From positions 1 through 64,000 of IMG/VR virus record IMGVR_UViG_3300045256_000058: a DNA stretch of 64,000 nt; one strand, given 5' to 3'. Made by a program: the position numbers and the translations under genes. Below are positions 1-7,639 of this stretch, piece after piece (positions within the stretch are counted from its first letter, which is position 1; each line of letters opens with the position of its first letter). Origin of the DNA: a virus. Under the pieces are notes generated by a model. The model was given only the letters and a program-made list of their open reading frames with translations, was not told the DNA's origin and did no database searches.

Positions 1-4
1 TAAT

Positions 5-538
5 ATGAGTAACTTAGTAGTTTGCGGTACAGGTCATAGACCTCAAAGACTAATAGGTGGCTGGAATACATACTATATGCGAGAGCTAAAAAGAGTTACC
101 GATTTAGCTATGTCTGCCCTTTTATATATAAAACCGGATATTGTAATTACCGGGATGGCACTAGGATGGGATAGTGGATTAGGATTCGGAGCATCTCTTG
201 TTAGAAATGTAGAACCAGACTTAAAAATTCACGGATATTTACCTTATACGAATTACAATGCAAATTGGAATGACAAGAATAAGCTAATGTTCGAGAAGTT
301 AGTAGACCAGTTAGATGAATTAAAAGTAATTACGACTGGTGAAGTTACTGACTTTGGGAAAGCTAATATTGATAGAGACATTGCTATGGTTGATGCATCA
401 GATATAGTTTTAGCTCTATTTGATGGAACTGAAGCTGGTGGTACATTTCAAACTATTAAGTATGCGAAATCTCAAGGTAAAACAGTGTTAAACTTATGGG
501 ATATGTATAGGTTACGAGCGGATTATGTACAAAAGTGA
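5..538 (+). CDS. SLOG/DprA-like Rossmann-fold protein
   Basis: This 177-residue protein looks like the phage branch of the SLOG superfamily (DprA/YspA/DUF1273-like). Visible signatures are CGTGHRP at residues 7-13, TGMALGWD at 49-56, RDIAMVDASD at 124-133 and GGT at 145-147; together they form the usual nucleotide-binding pocket of the fold. Family members bind nucleotides or nucleotide-derived ligands, but substrates are mostly unknown, so only a nucleotide-related role is inferred. Its 3' end overlaps the nuclease gene by 14 bases, which argues for co-transcription and translational coupling with the replication genes. The fold assignment is fairly secure; the function is not. Confidence 0.75.
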   Translation: MSNLVVCGTGHRPQRLIGGWNTYYMRELKRVTDLAMSALLYIKPDIVITGMALGWDSGLGFGASLVRNVEPDLKIHGYLPYTNYNANWNDKNKLMFEKLVDQLDELKVITTGEVTDFGKANIDRDIAMVDASDIVLALFDGTEAGGTFQTIKYAKSQGKTVLNLWDMYRLRADYVQK

Positions 539-1385
539 GACTACAAACAATAGCACAGGCGAAAGATTTTACGTTGACAAGGACAATGTAAAATACGTCA
601 GTACAACTACTCTTATCGGATATTACGAGGATAAGAGCGGTCTTCAGGCATGGTATAACAGGCTTGGAGAAGAAGAAGCAAATAAAGTAAGAGATGCTTC
701 TGCTGACAGAGGTAAACAAGTTCACAGCTATGTAGAAGATTACCTTAAAGATAAACTGGCTACTTTTGATATATCTAATTTTGAGGATGTGGGTACTGAA
801 CATCAAATTATTGATATGTTCAATCAACCTATGTCCAGCAAGATTATTGAATTAGGTGAAAGAGCAGTCAATAATTTCTATCGACATACTGTACCTGTGC
901 GAATGGAAGAAGTAGTCTTCTTTTCAGATTCAGTAGCTAGATTTGCAGGTAGATATGACCAGCTTCTCTATATTCCAGAGAATAAATTTTGTCTTGCCAA
1001 CAGTTTTGACACAATCCCAGAAGGAAACTATTTAGTAGACTTAAAGACCAAGAATAAAATGCCTAGATTCGATAAGGCTGACTATTTAATCAAGTATTTA
1101 CTGCAAGGGTCAGCTTATGTTCAGGCATTAAAAGAGATTGAAGGAATTTCAGTAAAGGGATTTATTTTAGTATTTGTTACGTCAAGAAAGTGTCGAATGA
1201 TGTATATCGATGCAGCTAGACTTAGTTTCTACTGGAATCATTTCTACAATATGATGCTTGATTACTACAAAATTAAGCCACTTGACTATACTTGGTCTGA
1301 TATTATTCGAGAGGCAAATTCGACTTACGATTTTACCACACTGGATATGATGGACTACATTCCCGAAGAAATTTATGTTGTCTAG
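525..1385 (+). CDS. PD-(D/E)XK nuclease, RecB/Cas4-like
   Basis: The 286-residue protein carries the metal-dependent nuclease core in order: an RGxxxH element with H67, GRYD with D145, the DLK triad D172-K174 inside VDLKTK, and the Q194-x3-Y198 motif following it. This order is typical of RecB/Cas4-type exonucleases that process DNA ends during phage recombination or replication. No cysteine cluster for an iron-sulphur centre is seen, unlike true Cas4. The start overlaps the SLOG gene, and the primase follows after 37 bases, so it belongs to the replication transcript. The nuclease family call is strong; exonuclease polarity cannot be read. Confidence 0.82.
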   Translation: MYKSETTNNSTGERFYVDKDNVKYVSTTTLIGYYEDKSGLQAWYNRLGEEEANKVRDASADRGKQVHSYVEDYLKDKLATFDISNFEDVGTEHQIIDMFNQPMSSKIIELGERAVNNFYRHTVPVRMEEVVFFSDSVARFAGRYDQLLYIPENKFCLANSFDTIPEGNYLVDLKTKNKMPRFDKADYLIKYLLQGSAYVQALKEIEGISVKGFILVFVTSRKCRMMYIDAARLSFYWNHFYNMMLDYYKIKPLDYTWSDIIREANSTYDFTTLDMMDYIPEEIYVV

Positions 1386-1422
1386 GTGTTAGCATGGTAT
1401 AAGTCACAGTCAAGGGATTACT

Positions 1423-2337
1423 ATGTTCAATATTCTTAACCATCTGGATAAATTGCGAGATTACGGAGAGGTAAAGGAATATGGAACTTGGATGCTTGCT
1501 ACTTGCCCCGTATGTGGCGGGAAACTAAAAATAAATACAAATCCTTCCAAAGAGGGTGCTTACGCTTGTTATACGAACTTTTGTCATGAAAGCTTCGGAA
1601 ACCCAGTTAGAAAACTGTTATATAAGCGTAAGCCTTTTTCTGTTGCAAATAACTTTAATCCTAAGTCATCGGGATATAAAAAATTACCAGACTTAGTGTA
1701 TCCAATACCGATAAAAGCTGAAGCAAAAGATTTTCTAACTAAGGTTACATTCATTCCTCCTACTCAAAAGCGAGAACTAACTAATGGTCATAAAAAACTA
1801 TTTACTTATTTCGAGTACAAAGATTTTCGAGTAGTGAGACTGGATTATCAGTCAGATAATGTGATTAAGAAATTCATTTATCCTGAATATTTCGATAGCG
1901 GAGTTTGGATAGAAGGAGTACCTTTAACATTGACTGAAATTCCGCTATATCGACTTAGTTATTTACAGCCTTCAATAGTTTTTACGGAAGGAGAGAAGTG
2001 TGCAACGATAGCTCAAAAATTAGGGCTTGCAGCAGTGACATTTCCAATGTTTGCATATTCAGAAAGATATATCGATAGATACGTTAGAAAACTTAAAGAG
2101 CGAGGTGTTGACAACGTTCTTTATTTGGAAGATAATGATAAGATTGGTCAGAAAAAAGCTGATACAGTACTGAACTACTGTTATAAAAATGGTATTGGAG
2201 GTAAATCAGCTAATCTAGTATCTATTTTTCCTGATTATTCTAATGTGTCTGGTTTTGATATATACGATGCACATAAGGCATCATTAATTACTACGGGTAA
2301 TGTTATCGATATAGTGGAGAAATGCCTATGTCAGTAG
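1423..2337 (+). CDS. DNA primase (zinc-binding plus TOPRIM-like)
   Basis: The 304-residue protein begins with a CHC2-like zinc ribbon, with cysteines at 28, 31, 49 and 54. The C-terminal half has TOPRIM-like elements: FTEGEKC with E189, and the acidic YLEDND with E236, D237 and D239. This is the arrangement of small phage primases of the bacterial DnaG/T7 lineage that make RNA primers for lagging-strand synthesis. No helicase is fused; the next gene, overlapping by 16 bases, supplies a RecA-like ATPase, so the two probably form a split primase-helicase. An AAGGG stretch lies shortly upstream of the chosen ATG. Confidence 0.82.
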   Translation: MFNILNHLDKLRDYGEVKEYGTWMLATCPVCGGKLKINTNPSKEGAYACYTNFCHESFGNPVRKLLYKRKPFSVANNFNPKSSGYKKLPDLVYPIPIKAEAKDFLTKVTFIPPTQKRELTNGHKKLFTYFEYKDFRVVRLDYQSDNVIKKFIYPEYFDSGVWIEGVPLTLTEIPLYRLSYLQPSIVFTEGEKCATIAQKLGLAAVTFPMFAYSERYIDRYVRKLKERGVDNVLYLEDNDKIGQKKADTVLNYCYKNGIGGKSANLVSIFPDYSNVSGFDIYDAHKASLITTGNVIDIVEKCLCQ

Positions 2338-4031
2338 TGAACGTAAAAGCACTAGCACCTCTTGACTTTAATGTTGAGAGTTATTCAGAAATATTTAAGG
2401 CATATAAAGAAGACCTTGAAAATTACATTCAATCATTTTCAGGGAAAAGAGATGATGATACTCAATATGCTAAAGATTATTTTCTAAGCAAACTGACTGA
2501 AAGATGGCAACCTATATTAGATTTTAATCAAAATAGAATTTTACGAGATATTCAAGAGCTTCAAACTCCAAAAACAGAGTTTATTGCCTCTCTTGGATTA
2601 AAAGAAGCTCTAGCTCACTATAAGCCTGCGGGTGCTTGGTTGATTCCAAATCTTCTAAGAGCGCATGGTGCTATGTATCTATTAGGTGGTGAACCTAAAG
2701 CTGGTAAATCTCTATTGGTTAACTTTCTAATCTACGGTGTTGCACTTTCAGGAGAGTTTCTTGGAAGACCTGTAAAGACAGGAAACGTATTGTATATTCA
2801 GTTAGAAGAAAGTCTAGACACTATCGGTGAAAGATTGTTTCTAGCTGGATTCGGTGATATTACAGATGAAGATACCTCAATGGTAGTCAACTTTGGTCAC
2901 TTAGAAGAAATATCAAGAAAGGTTCAAATAGAAAGAGTCTTTGATATTACCAGTGACTTAGATTGGCTCATTAAAAAGATTCAAGAAGTAAAACCAGCAT
3001 TGGTAGTTGTAGATAGTTTAAGAGCGGCTAGTGTCAAGTCTAGTGCCTCTGAGAACTCAAATGAATTTGGTAAGCTTGTAATCTCTCTTCAACAAGTATT
3101 TAATGTTACGAATACTTGTGGTGTCGTAATTCACCACATGAGCAAGTTAGGTGGTAGAAATGTCAAGAAAACCTCGCTAATTGAACGGTTAGCTGGTCAT
3201 ACTTCTATCTCAGCAGCTTGTTCTGGGATTATTGGTATTATGTCTGAGGAAACTCAAACAGGAAGACTTATGACTCTTAAGACTCTTCCTCGTAATGGTA
3301 CACCTTTGACTCTTACCTATCAAATTAAGACTTCCGATGAAGGTCTATGGAAGTTAGAAAAGCAATGGGAAGATACTCCTATTAACAGTCCTTTTACATC
3401 TAAAATTCTACGTTTTCTAGCTAACAATCCAGACGAGTATTATTCTCAACGTACTCTTGCAAAAGAAATTGGTGTAGAGCTTAGTAACGTTGACTTTAAG
3501 GAAGCATTGCTCTATCTGCAAAACAGTCAAATTATTACTAAGAAGTATCAGAATAAGAAGTTTCATTATTCACTACCTTCAGATTCTCTATGGATTGTAA
3601 ATCCTCAATCTGTAAAGCAAATGTGTGATAACGAAACTATTATCGATGCTAACAATATGGTTCGTTGTGGAGATAGAGAAACATTACGTTCTCTTGTGTC
3701 TATGTGGTCTAAAGAACGTCAGCTTAAAGCTACTGAGGTTCTATTAGCTGAAGAAAGAGCAAGAATTAAACAGCTAATGTGTAGTTGGGAATATGAAGTA
3801 GGTGATGTAGCTCTATACGATGGTGTTAAAGTCACTGTAAAGAGTAAGCATAGTGCTAGTCCTAGTTTGACTCGTAACGAATATGTGATTGATTTCTTAG
3901 GTGAAGATACAATTGTTTCTGAGCAAGCATTGTCACCTGTTTCTATCGTTGCTGAAGAAGTAGAGGATGATGAAGAACTTATTCTCATTGACACACCTAT
4001 TGCTGAGGAAGAATTAACTTTTGAACTGTAA
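2322..4031 (+). CDS. RepA/DnaB-like replicative helicase (RecA-fold ATPase)
   Basis: The 569-residue protein has a Walker A loop GGEPKAGKS at residues 122-130, a Walker B VVVDS at 228-232 and a downstream GVVIHHMSK element near 267-275, matching the AAA_25/RepA-type hexameric helicase family. A putative winged-helix segment lies near 355-420. The C-terminus is acidic (DDEELILID), as in SSB-like interaction tails, which may recruit other replication proteins. Translation could start at 2322 or at a second ATG at 2328; both overlap the primase end, suggesting coupled synthesis. It presumably unwinds DNA ahead of the phage polymerase. Confidence 0.8.
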   Translation: MPMSVVNVKALAPLDFNVESYSEIFKAYKEDLENYIQSFSGKRDDDTQYAKDYFLSKLTERWQPILDFNQNRILRDIQELQTPKTEFIASLGLKEALAHYKPAGAWLIPNLLRAHGAMYLLGGEPKAGKSLLVNFLIYGVALSGEFLGRPVKTGNVLYIQLEESLDTIGERLFLAGFGDITDEDTSMVVNFGHLEEISRKVQIERVFDITSDLDWLIKKIQEVKPALVVVDSLRAASVKSSASENSNEFGKLVISLQQVFNVTNTCGVVIHHMSKLGGRNVKKTSLIERLAGHTSISAACSGIIGIMSEETQTGRLMTLKTLPRNGTPLTLTYQIKTSDEGLWKLEKQWEDTPINSPFTSKILRFLANNPDEYYSQRTLAKEIGVELSNVDFKEALLYLQNSQIITKKYQNKKFHYSLPSDSLWIVNPQSVKQMCDNETIIDANNMVRCGDRETLRSLVSMWSKERQLKATEVLLAEERARIKQLMCSWEYEVGDVALYDGVKVTVKSKHSASPSLTRNEYVIDFLGEDTIVSEQALSPVSIVAEEVEDDEELILIDTPIAEEELTFEL

Positions 4032-4033
4032 TT

Positions 4034-4231
4034 ATGTATGTAGTTACTTATATAGAAGGTGTCTGGGAGTTTTATGAGGCAGGTTTGTTAGGTACATTTT
4101 CTACAATAGAAAAAGGTAAAGAAGCAGCAGAGAAAGACCAAGCTAATCCAAGTAATTTCTATAAACGAGGATATTCTGTTTTTCTTTGTATACCTGACGA
4201 ACCTCCTGAATATGTAGAACATTGGGATTAA
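4034..4231 (+). CDS. small hypothetical protein
   Basis: A 65-residue protein rich in aromatic and acidic residues (MYVVTYIEGVWEFYEAG at the start). It begins two bases after the helicase stop and ends just before the RNA ligase ribosome binding site, so it lies within the same operon. Its size and the repeated Tyr/Trp pattern suggest a small beta-rich fold, but I recognise no family. It is accepted because it fills the space exactly between two secure genes on the same strand. Confidence 0.6.
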   Translation: MYVVTYIEGVWEFYEAGLLGTFSTIEKGKEAAEKDQANPSNFYKRGYSVFLCIPDEPPEYVEHWD

Positions 4232-4242
4232 AGGAGGTTTAT

Positions 4243-4911
4243 ATGAAATTTCCTCGAACTCGTCATTTTTGGTTCTCACCTGGGGCTGGAAGTGGTGACA
4301 AGATTGGCACTGAGTACGGAATGTCTGGACAGTTTAGAAATAAAACTCTAGTCATGACGGAAAAGTTAGATGGTGAGAATCAATTCTGGTCAGCAGATGA
4401 GTTTCACTTAAGAAGCGAATCTTCTACAGGTGGGGCTATTAGAAGTAGAGCAAAAAGTAAGTGGGCAGAGGTAAAACACTTATTGCCTGAAAATATAGGT
4501 GTTTTTGTAGAGGATATTAGTAATATTCATAGTATTCAATACTTAGACTACAGTGACACTTTCTATGTAATTCGTGCCGTAAATACTAAGTTTAATCTGT
4601 ATTACGACCATGAATTTACTCGATATATTGCTAATAAAATCGGGCTACCTAGTGTCCCGTTCATTAAGGAATTCAAAGCAGATACAGCTTCAGGACTTAA
4701 AGCTGCTGTAATGGAGGAAGTCTATAAGCCTTCTTTACTTGGCGGTGAAAGAGAAGGAGTTGTAGTTACTTGCGAATTCAATCATACTAATGGAACTATC
4801 CCTGAGTTGCCAGTGTGGACTGACTACACCGGGAAATGGGTAAGAGAGAATCACGTAAGAACAGATGAACATTGGTCACATAATCCTAAAGACTTTAAGG
4901 ATATTGAATGA
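4243..4911 (+). CDS. RNA ligase
   Basis: The 222-residue protein has the nucleotidyltransferase motifs of RNA ligases: motif I EKLDGEN with the AMP-accepting K41, a downstream FHLRSES element, GVFVED near 86-91, motif IV EGVVV at 171-175 and motif V around K198 in GKWVREN. Such enzymes rejoin broken RNA through adenylylated intermediates; in T4 the role is repairing tRNAs cut by host anticodon nucleases. The start at 4243 is preferred over a TTG at 4222 because AAGGAGG lies at 4231-4237. It overlaps the polymerase start by 4 bases. tRNA genes further right make tRNA repair a plausible role. No polynucleotide kinase partner is visible. Confidence 0.8.
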   Translation: MKFPRTRHFWFSPGAGSGDKIGTEYGMSGQFRNKTLVMTEKLDGENQFWSADEFHLRSESSTGGAIRSRAKSKWAEVKHLLPENIGVFVEDISNIHSIQYLDYSDTFYVIRAVNTKFNLYYDHEFTRYIANKIGLPSVPFIKEFKADTASGLKAAVMEEVYKPSLLGGEREGVVVTCEFNHTNGTIPELPVWTDYTGKWVRENHVRTDEHWSHNPKDFKDIE

Positions 4912-6773
4912 AAGTACATTACATTACACAGGCTTCACAATTAGACTATGTATTTCGTGCTTTTACTTCTAAGGGATATGTTGGTCTAGATACAGAAACT
5001 ACTGGTCTAGACCCTCATACCTCTCGATTACGATTGATTCAACTCGCTACAGATAACGGCATATTTCTAATCGACTGCTTTAAGGTTAAGAATGCGTATG
5101 AATGGGTAAATAAATTACTTCATGCACATCCTTACTGTGTTTATGTAGGTCATAATCTAAAGTTTGATATGAAGATGCTATGGGCTAACGGTATTGAATT
5201 AACTGGCTTAAAGATATTCGATACAATGTTAGCTGCCAATATTTATGAAGGTGGTTTACCTTATAAATTCGGCTTAAAAGATGTAGCAGAGAGATTTCTA
5301 GATGAGAATGTAGATAAAACAGAGCAATTATCAGATTGGTCATTGCCTGAACTCTCTTCATCTCAGTTACATTACGCCGCAAAAGATGCTTGGATGGTAA
5401 AAGAGTTAGCCCCTATTCTTTCTAACTATTTAATAGAAGATGGATTAGAGGCAGTATTTGAGCTAGAAATACGAGCATTATTTTGCTTGGCTGCAATGGA
5501 GTATTTTGGTACTCGACTTGACTTGAATAGATTGAATGAGCTTAGACCAGTTTATGAAGCAAAGCAGCTAAGAGCAGAGAGTGATTTTCTACTTTATGTT
5601 CCGTCTCGTTTTGTTCGCTACAATCTTTTCGGAGAAATCGTAGACAAAGGTGTTGAAGTTACTTCTTCTGACCAAGTATTAAAAGTATTACGAGAGCTAG
5701 GTATTCCAGACCCAGATTGCTTAGAAAATGAGAGTGATGAATGCATACTTGACCCTTTTATTAAATCAACTGGGTCTAACGTTCTAAAACTCTTAGATAC
5801 TGATGAGTATCCCATTCTTGATGCATTATTTGCTCATAGAAAGGTATCTAAACTTTTGAGTGCATATGTATACTCGCTTCCAGAACTAATTAACCCGAAA
5901 ACGGGTAGAATACATCCTCATTTTAATCAGTGTGTTAGAACAGGTAGACTTTCTTCTTCTAATCCTAATGCACAGAATATGCCTCGTCCTAATCCTGATG
6001 AACCTTTATCTATTCGCAGTTGTTTTATTGCTAATCAAGGTAATGTTCTAATTGATTGTGACTACTCGCAAATTGAACTTCGAGTAATGGCTGAAGTATG
6101 TGGTGACGTAGGTATGTTAGAAGAGTTTCTAACTGGTAAAGACCCTTACGCTAACACTGCTGCATTACTAAGCTCTATGACTTACGATGAATTTGTAACT
6201 CTTCCTAAATCTGAGTATAAAAAGCGTAGACAAAATGCGAAAGCTGTTAGATTGGGATATAACTATGCGATGGGTGCTAAGAAGTTTAAGAGATATGCAA
6301 AACAGACTTACGGTGTATCTATGACAGAGAAAGAAGCATTTGAAAATAGAAGACTATATTTTGATGCTTATCCTGCGCTAACCGAGTATCATAAACAGTT
6401 TTTCGATAAGTCAATTTTAGAGGTACGAACATTACCTCCATTTAATAGACGTAGGCAATGGGAAGAATATCCTGGTGTACCTGCGTTAGCTAATCATCCT
6501 ATTCAAGGAACAAGTGCTGATATTACTAAACTTGCAATGGCTCTTATTTATGAAAGATTGTATGACAAAGGTTATTCTCCTTTACAATCTTGGGATATTA
6601 TGCCTATTCTTCAAGTTCATGATGAAATCGTACTTGAATCTACTATTGAATTAGGTGAGGAAGCAAGATTAATAGAACAAACTGCAATGATAGAAGCTGG
6701 CGAGGTAGTGTTGCATGAATGCCCCGTTCTAGCCGAAGCAAAGATTATTGCAAATCTAAGTCAAAAGGACTAA
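4908..6773 (+). CDS. polA: DNA polymerase I (family A) with 3'-5' exonuclease
   Basis: The 621-residue replicative polymerase has a proofreading exonuclease domain opening with GLDTETTGLD at 26-35 (DxE metal ligands) and GHNLKFD near 81-87. The polymerase domain shows motif A DCDYSQIELR at 383-392, motif B with K445 in RQNAKAVRLGYNY at 441-453, and motif C QVHDE at 569-573. There is no 5'-3' nuclease domain, as usual for phage enzymes. The motif B residue equivalent to E. coli Phe762 is Leu449, a variant known among viral PolA proteins. The ATG overlaps the ligase stop, so the gene lies in the replication transcript. Confidence 0.95.
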   Translation: MKVHYITQASQLDYVFRAFTSKGYVGLDTETTGLDPHTSRLRLIQLATDNGIFLIDCFKVKNAYEWVNKLLHAHPYCVYVGHNLKFDMKMLWANGIELTGLKIFDTMLAANIYEGGLPYKFGLKDVAERFLDENVDKTEQLSDWSLPELSSSQLHYAAKDAWMVKELAPILSNYLIEDGLEAVFELEIRALFCLAAMEYFGTRLDLNRLNELRPVYEAKQLRAESDFLLYVPSRFVRYNLFGEIVDKGVEVTSSDQVLKVLRELGIPDPDCLENESDECILDPFIKSTGSNVLKLLDTDEYPILDALFAHRKVSKLLSAYVYSLPELINPKTGRIHPHFNQCVRTGRLSSSNPNAQNMPRPNPDEPLSIRSCFIANQGNVLIDCDYSQIELRVMAEVCGDVGMLEEFLTGKDPYANTAALLSSMTYDEFVTLPKSEYKKRRQNAKAVRLGYNYAMGAKKFKRYAKQTYGVSMTEKEAFENRRLYFDAYPALTEYHKQFFDKSILEVRTLPPFNRRRQWEEYPGVPALANHPIQGTSADITKLAMALIYERLYDKGYSPLQSWDIMPILQVHDEIVLESTIELGEEARLIEQTAMIEAGEVVLHECPVLAEAKIIANLSQKD

Positions 6774-6775
6774 TT

Positions 6776-6967
6776 ATGGCAAAAGGATTTACAGTAAAAC
6801 AACAAATGCACCCAAATATTAAGAAGCTTCTTTTAAGAGACTTTCGTAGTCCGCTAAATGAAGTACGCCGTTTGGATGCAAGTGCTTATGAAGATGAATT
6901 TCTAAATTCTCTTTCTGAGGAAGACCGTAAAAAGCTAAAACAATTAGCGCATGGAACCGGGAGGTAA
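6776..6967 (+). CDS. small hypothetical protein
   Basis: A 63-residue charged protein starting two bases after the polymerase stop. The ATG at 6776 is chosen over an upstream in-frame ATG at 6719 that would lie inside the polymerase gene. It is rich in Lys, Arg and Leu with no cysteine motif, and its last third (SEEDRKKLKQL) should be helical. Its end overlaps the end of the convergent minus-strand gene by 24 bases. Position suggests a replication accessory role, but nothing in the sequence names one. Confidence 0.55.
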   Translation: MAKGFTVKQQMHPNIKKLLLRDFRSPLNEVRRLDASAYEDEFLNSLSEEDRKKLKQLAHGTGR

Positions 6968-7321
6968 TTGTCCAGGTTGCATCATATTCGGATTAGGATT
7001 TCCTACTGAAACTTTACCAGGCGGCATATCTGGAGCATTTACATCCATGCCAGGAACTTTGAAAGGTAAACCTAGACCTGGGTTCTTTTTAATGTCTGCA
7101 AGCATTTTTTCTTGTGCCCGTGTATCAGCACTAGGCATAAAAAGCGGAGCCATCATAAGAGGAAGAGTAGCAGCATTAATAACATCAAATGTTTTACCTA
7201 GCAAGCCTTTTTTGGCTACTTGTTTTGCTGCTGGAGCTGCCGCCTGAACCCCTTTTTGAACTAGAGGATTAGCAAACGGAAGACCGAAATTTGCTGAATT
7301 AGTATCTTTAAGTAATCTCAT
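6944..7321 (-). CDS. virion-like small protein with N-terminal ANF motif
   Basis: A 125-residue protein on the opposite strand to its neighbours. It starts MRLLKDTNSANFGLPF, sharing the M-R/K-LL...A-N/K-F pattern with the proteins encoded at 21706-22890 and 28658-29113 in the virion block. The middle has an Ala/Lys-rich helix and a hydrophobic stretch near residues 48-65 (VINAATLPLMMAPLF); the rest is rich in Pro, Gly, Met and Asn. This composition matches the small internal-protein candidates, so a capsid or ejection role is inferred. An antisense reading (6951-7247, plus) exists but has no homology cue. The 3' end overlaps the preceding gene by 24 bases. Confidence 0.55.
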   Translation of the reverse strand: MRLLKDTNSANFGLPFANPLVQKGVQAAAPAAKQVAKKGLLGKTFDVINAATLPLMMAPLFMPSADTRAQEKMLADIKKNPGLGLPFKVPGMDVNAPDMPPGKVSVGNPNPNMMQPGQLPPGSMR

Positions 7322-7363
7322 AGACTTGAAGTAACTGTACCTATATAACTGTTATTTCTAGTA

Positions 7364-7370
7364 TATAATA
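7364..7370 (+). promoter_or_regulatory. TATAATA -10-like element
   Basis: The sequence GTATATAATA ends here in the divergent gap between the minus-strand gene ending at 7321 and the plus-strand gene at 7388. It matches a -10 box, but no good -35 is found 15-19 bases upstream. The same TATAATA core recurs in other divergent gaps of this window, so a phage-modified or activator-dependent promoter is possible. Confidence 0.35.
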
Positions 7371-7387
7371 AGGACAAAATTGTTTTT

Positions 7388-7639
7388 ATGACAACAATAC
7401 TTGAGTACGAAAAAAGAATGAGTGTTAAAGGACGAAGAGTTTTATGCAAGTACGATAGGTTACTTGTCGATAAAGTAGGTCTTCCGATATTTTTAAGTTT
7501 CAAACCAGATAATCACCTTGTTTTAGTCTTGAAATCTGATGTATCTTCTGATAAAATAAAAGAACTGTTGCAAGTTATATCAAAGTGGTTTGCTAGCTTA
7601 AAAGTTATAGATTGGAATTATTCGGAGAACCATAAATGA
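7388..7639 (+). CDS. hypothetical protein upstream of ribonucleotide reductase
   Basis: An 83-residue protein with a basic N-terminal half and alternating hydrophobic strands (HLVLVLKSD), followed by an amphipathic helix. AAGGA lies about 13 bases before the ATG. Its last four bases overlap the start of the reductase large subunit, so the two are likely translationally coupled. Context would allow a regulator or chaperone of the reductase, but no family is recognised. Confidence 0.6.
   Translation: MTTILEYEKRMSVKGRRVLCKYDRLLVDKVGLPIFLSFKPDNHLVLVLKSDVSSDKIKELLQVISKWFASLKVIDWNYSENHK

Noticed and set aside
456-827. Minus-strand 123-codon frame over the first two genes
   Set aside because: Antisense to two genes with strong domain evidence.
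525-1385. Cas4 as the exact identity of the PD-(D/E)XK protein
   Set aside because: No C-terminal cysteine cluster, no neighbouring cas genes; a general RecB-type nuclease call is safer.
6951-7247. Plus-strand 98-codon frame antisense to the 6944-7321 gene
   Set aside because: Low-complexity Gly/Pro/Ala translation with no motif; the minus-strand reading shares an N-terminal pattern with other phage proteins.
7326-7331. TTGAAG as -35 for the TATAAT at 7364
   Set aside because: The spacing is 32 bases, too long for a sigma70 promoter.
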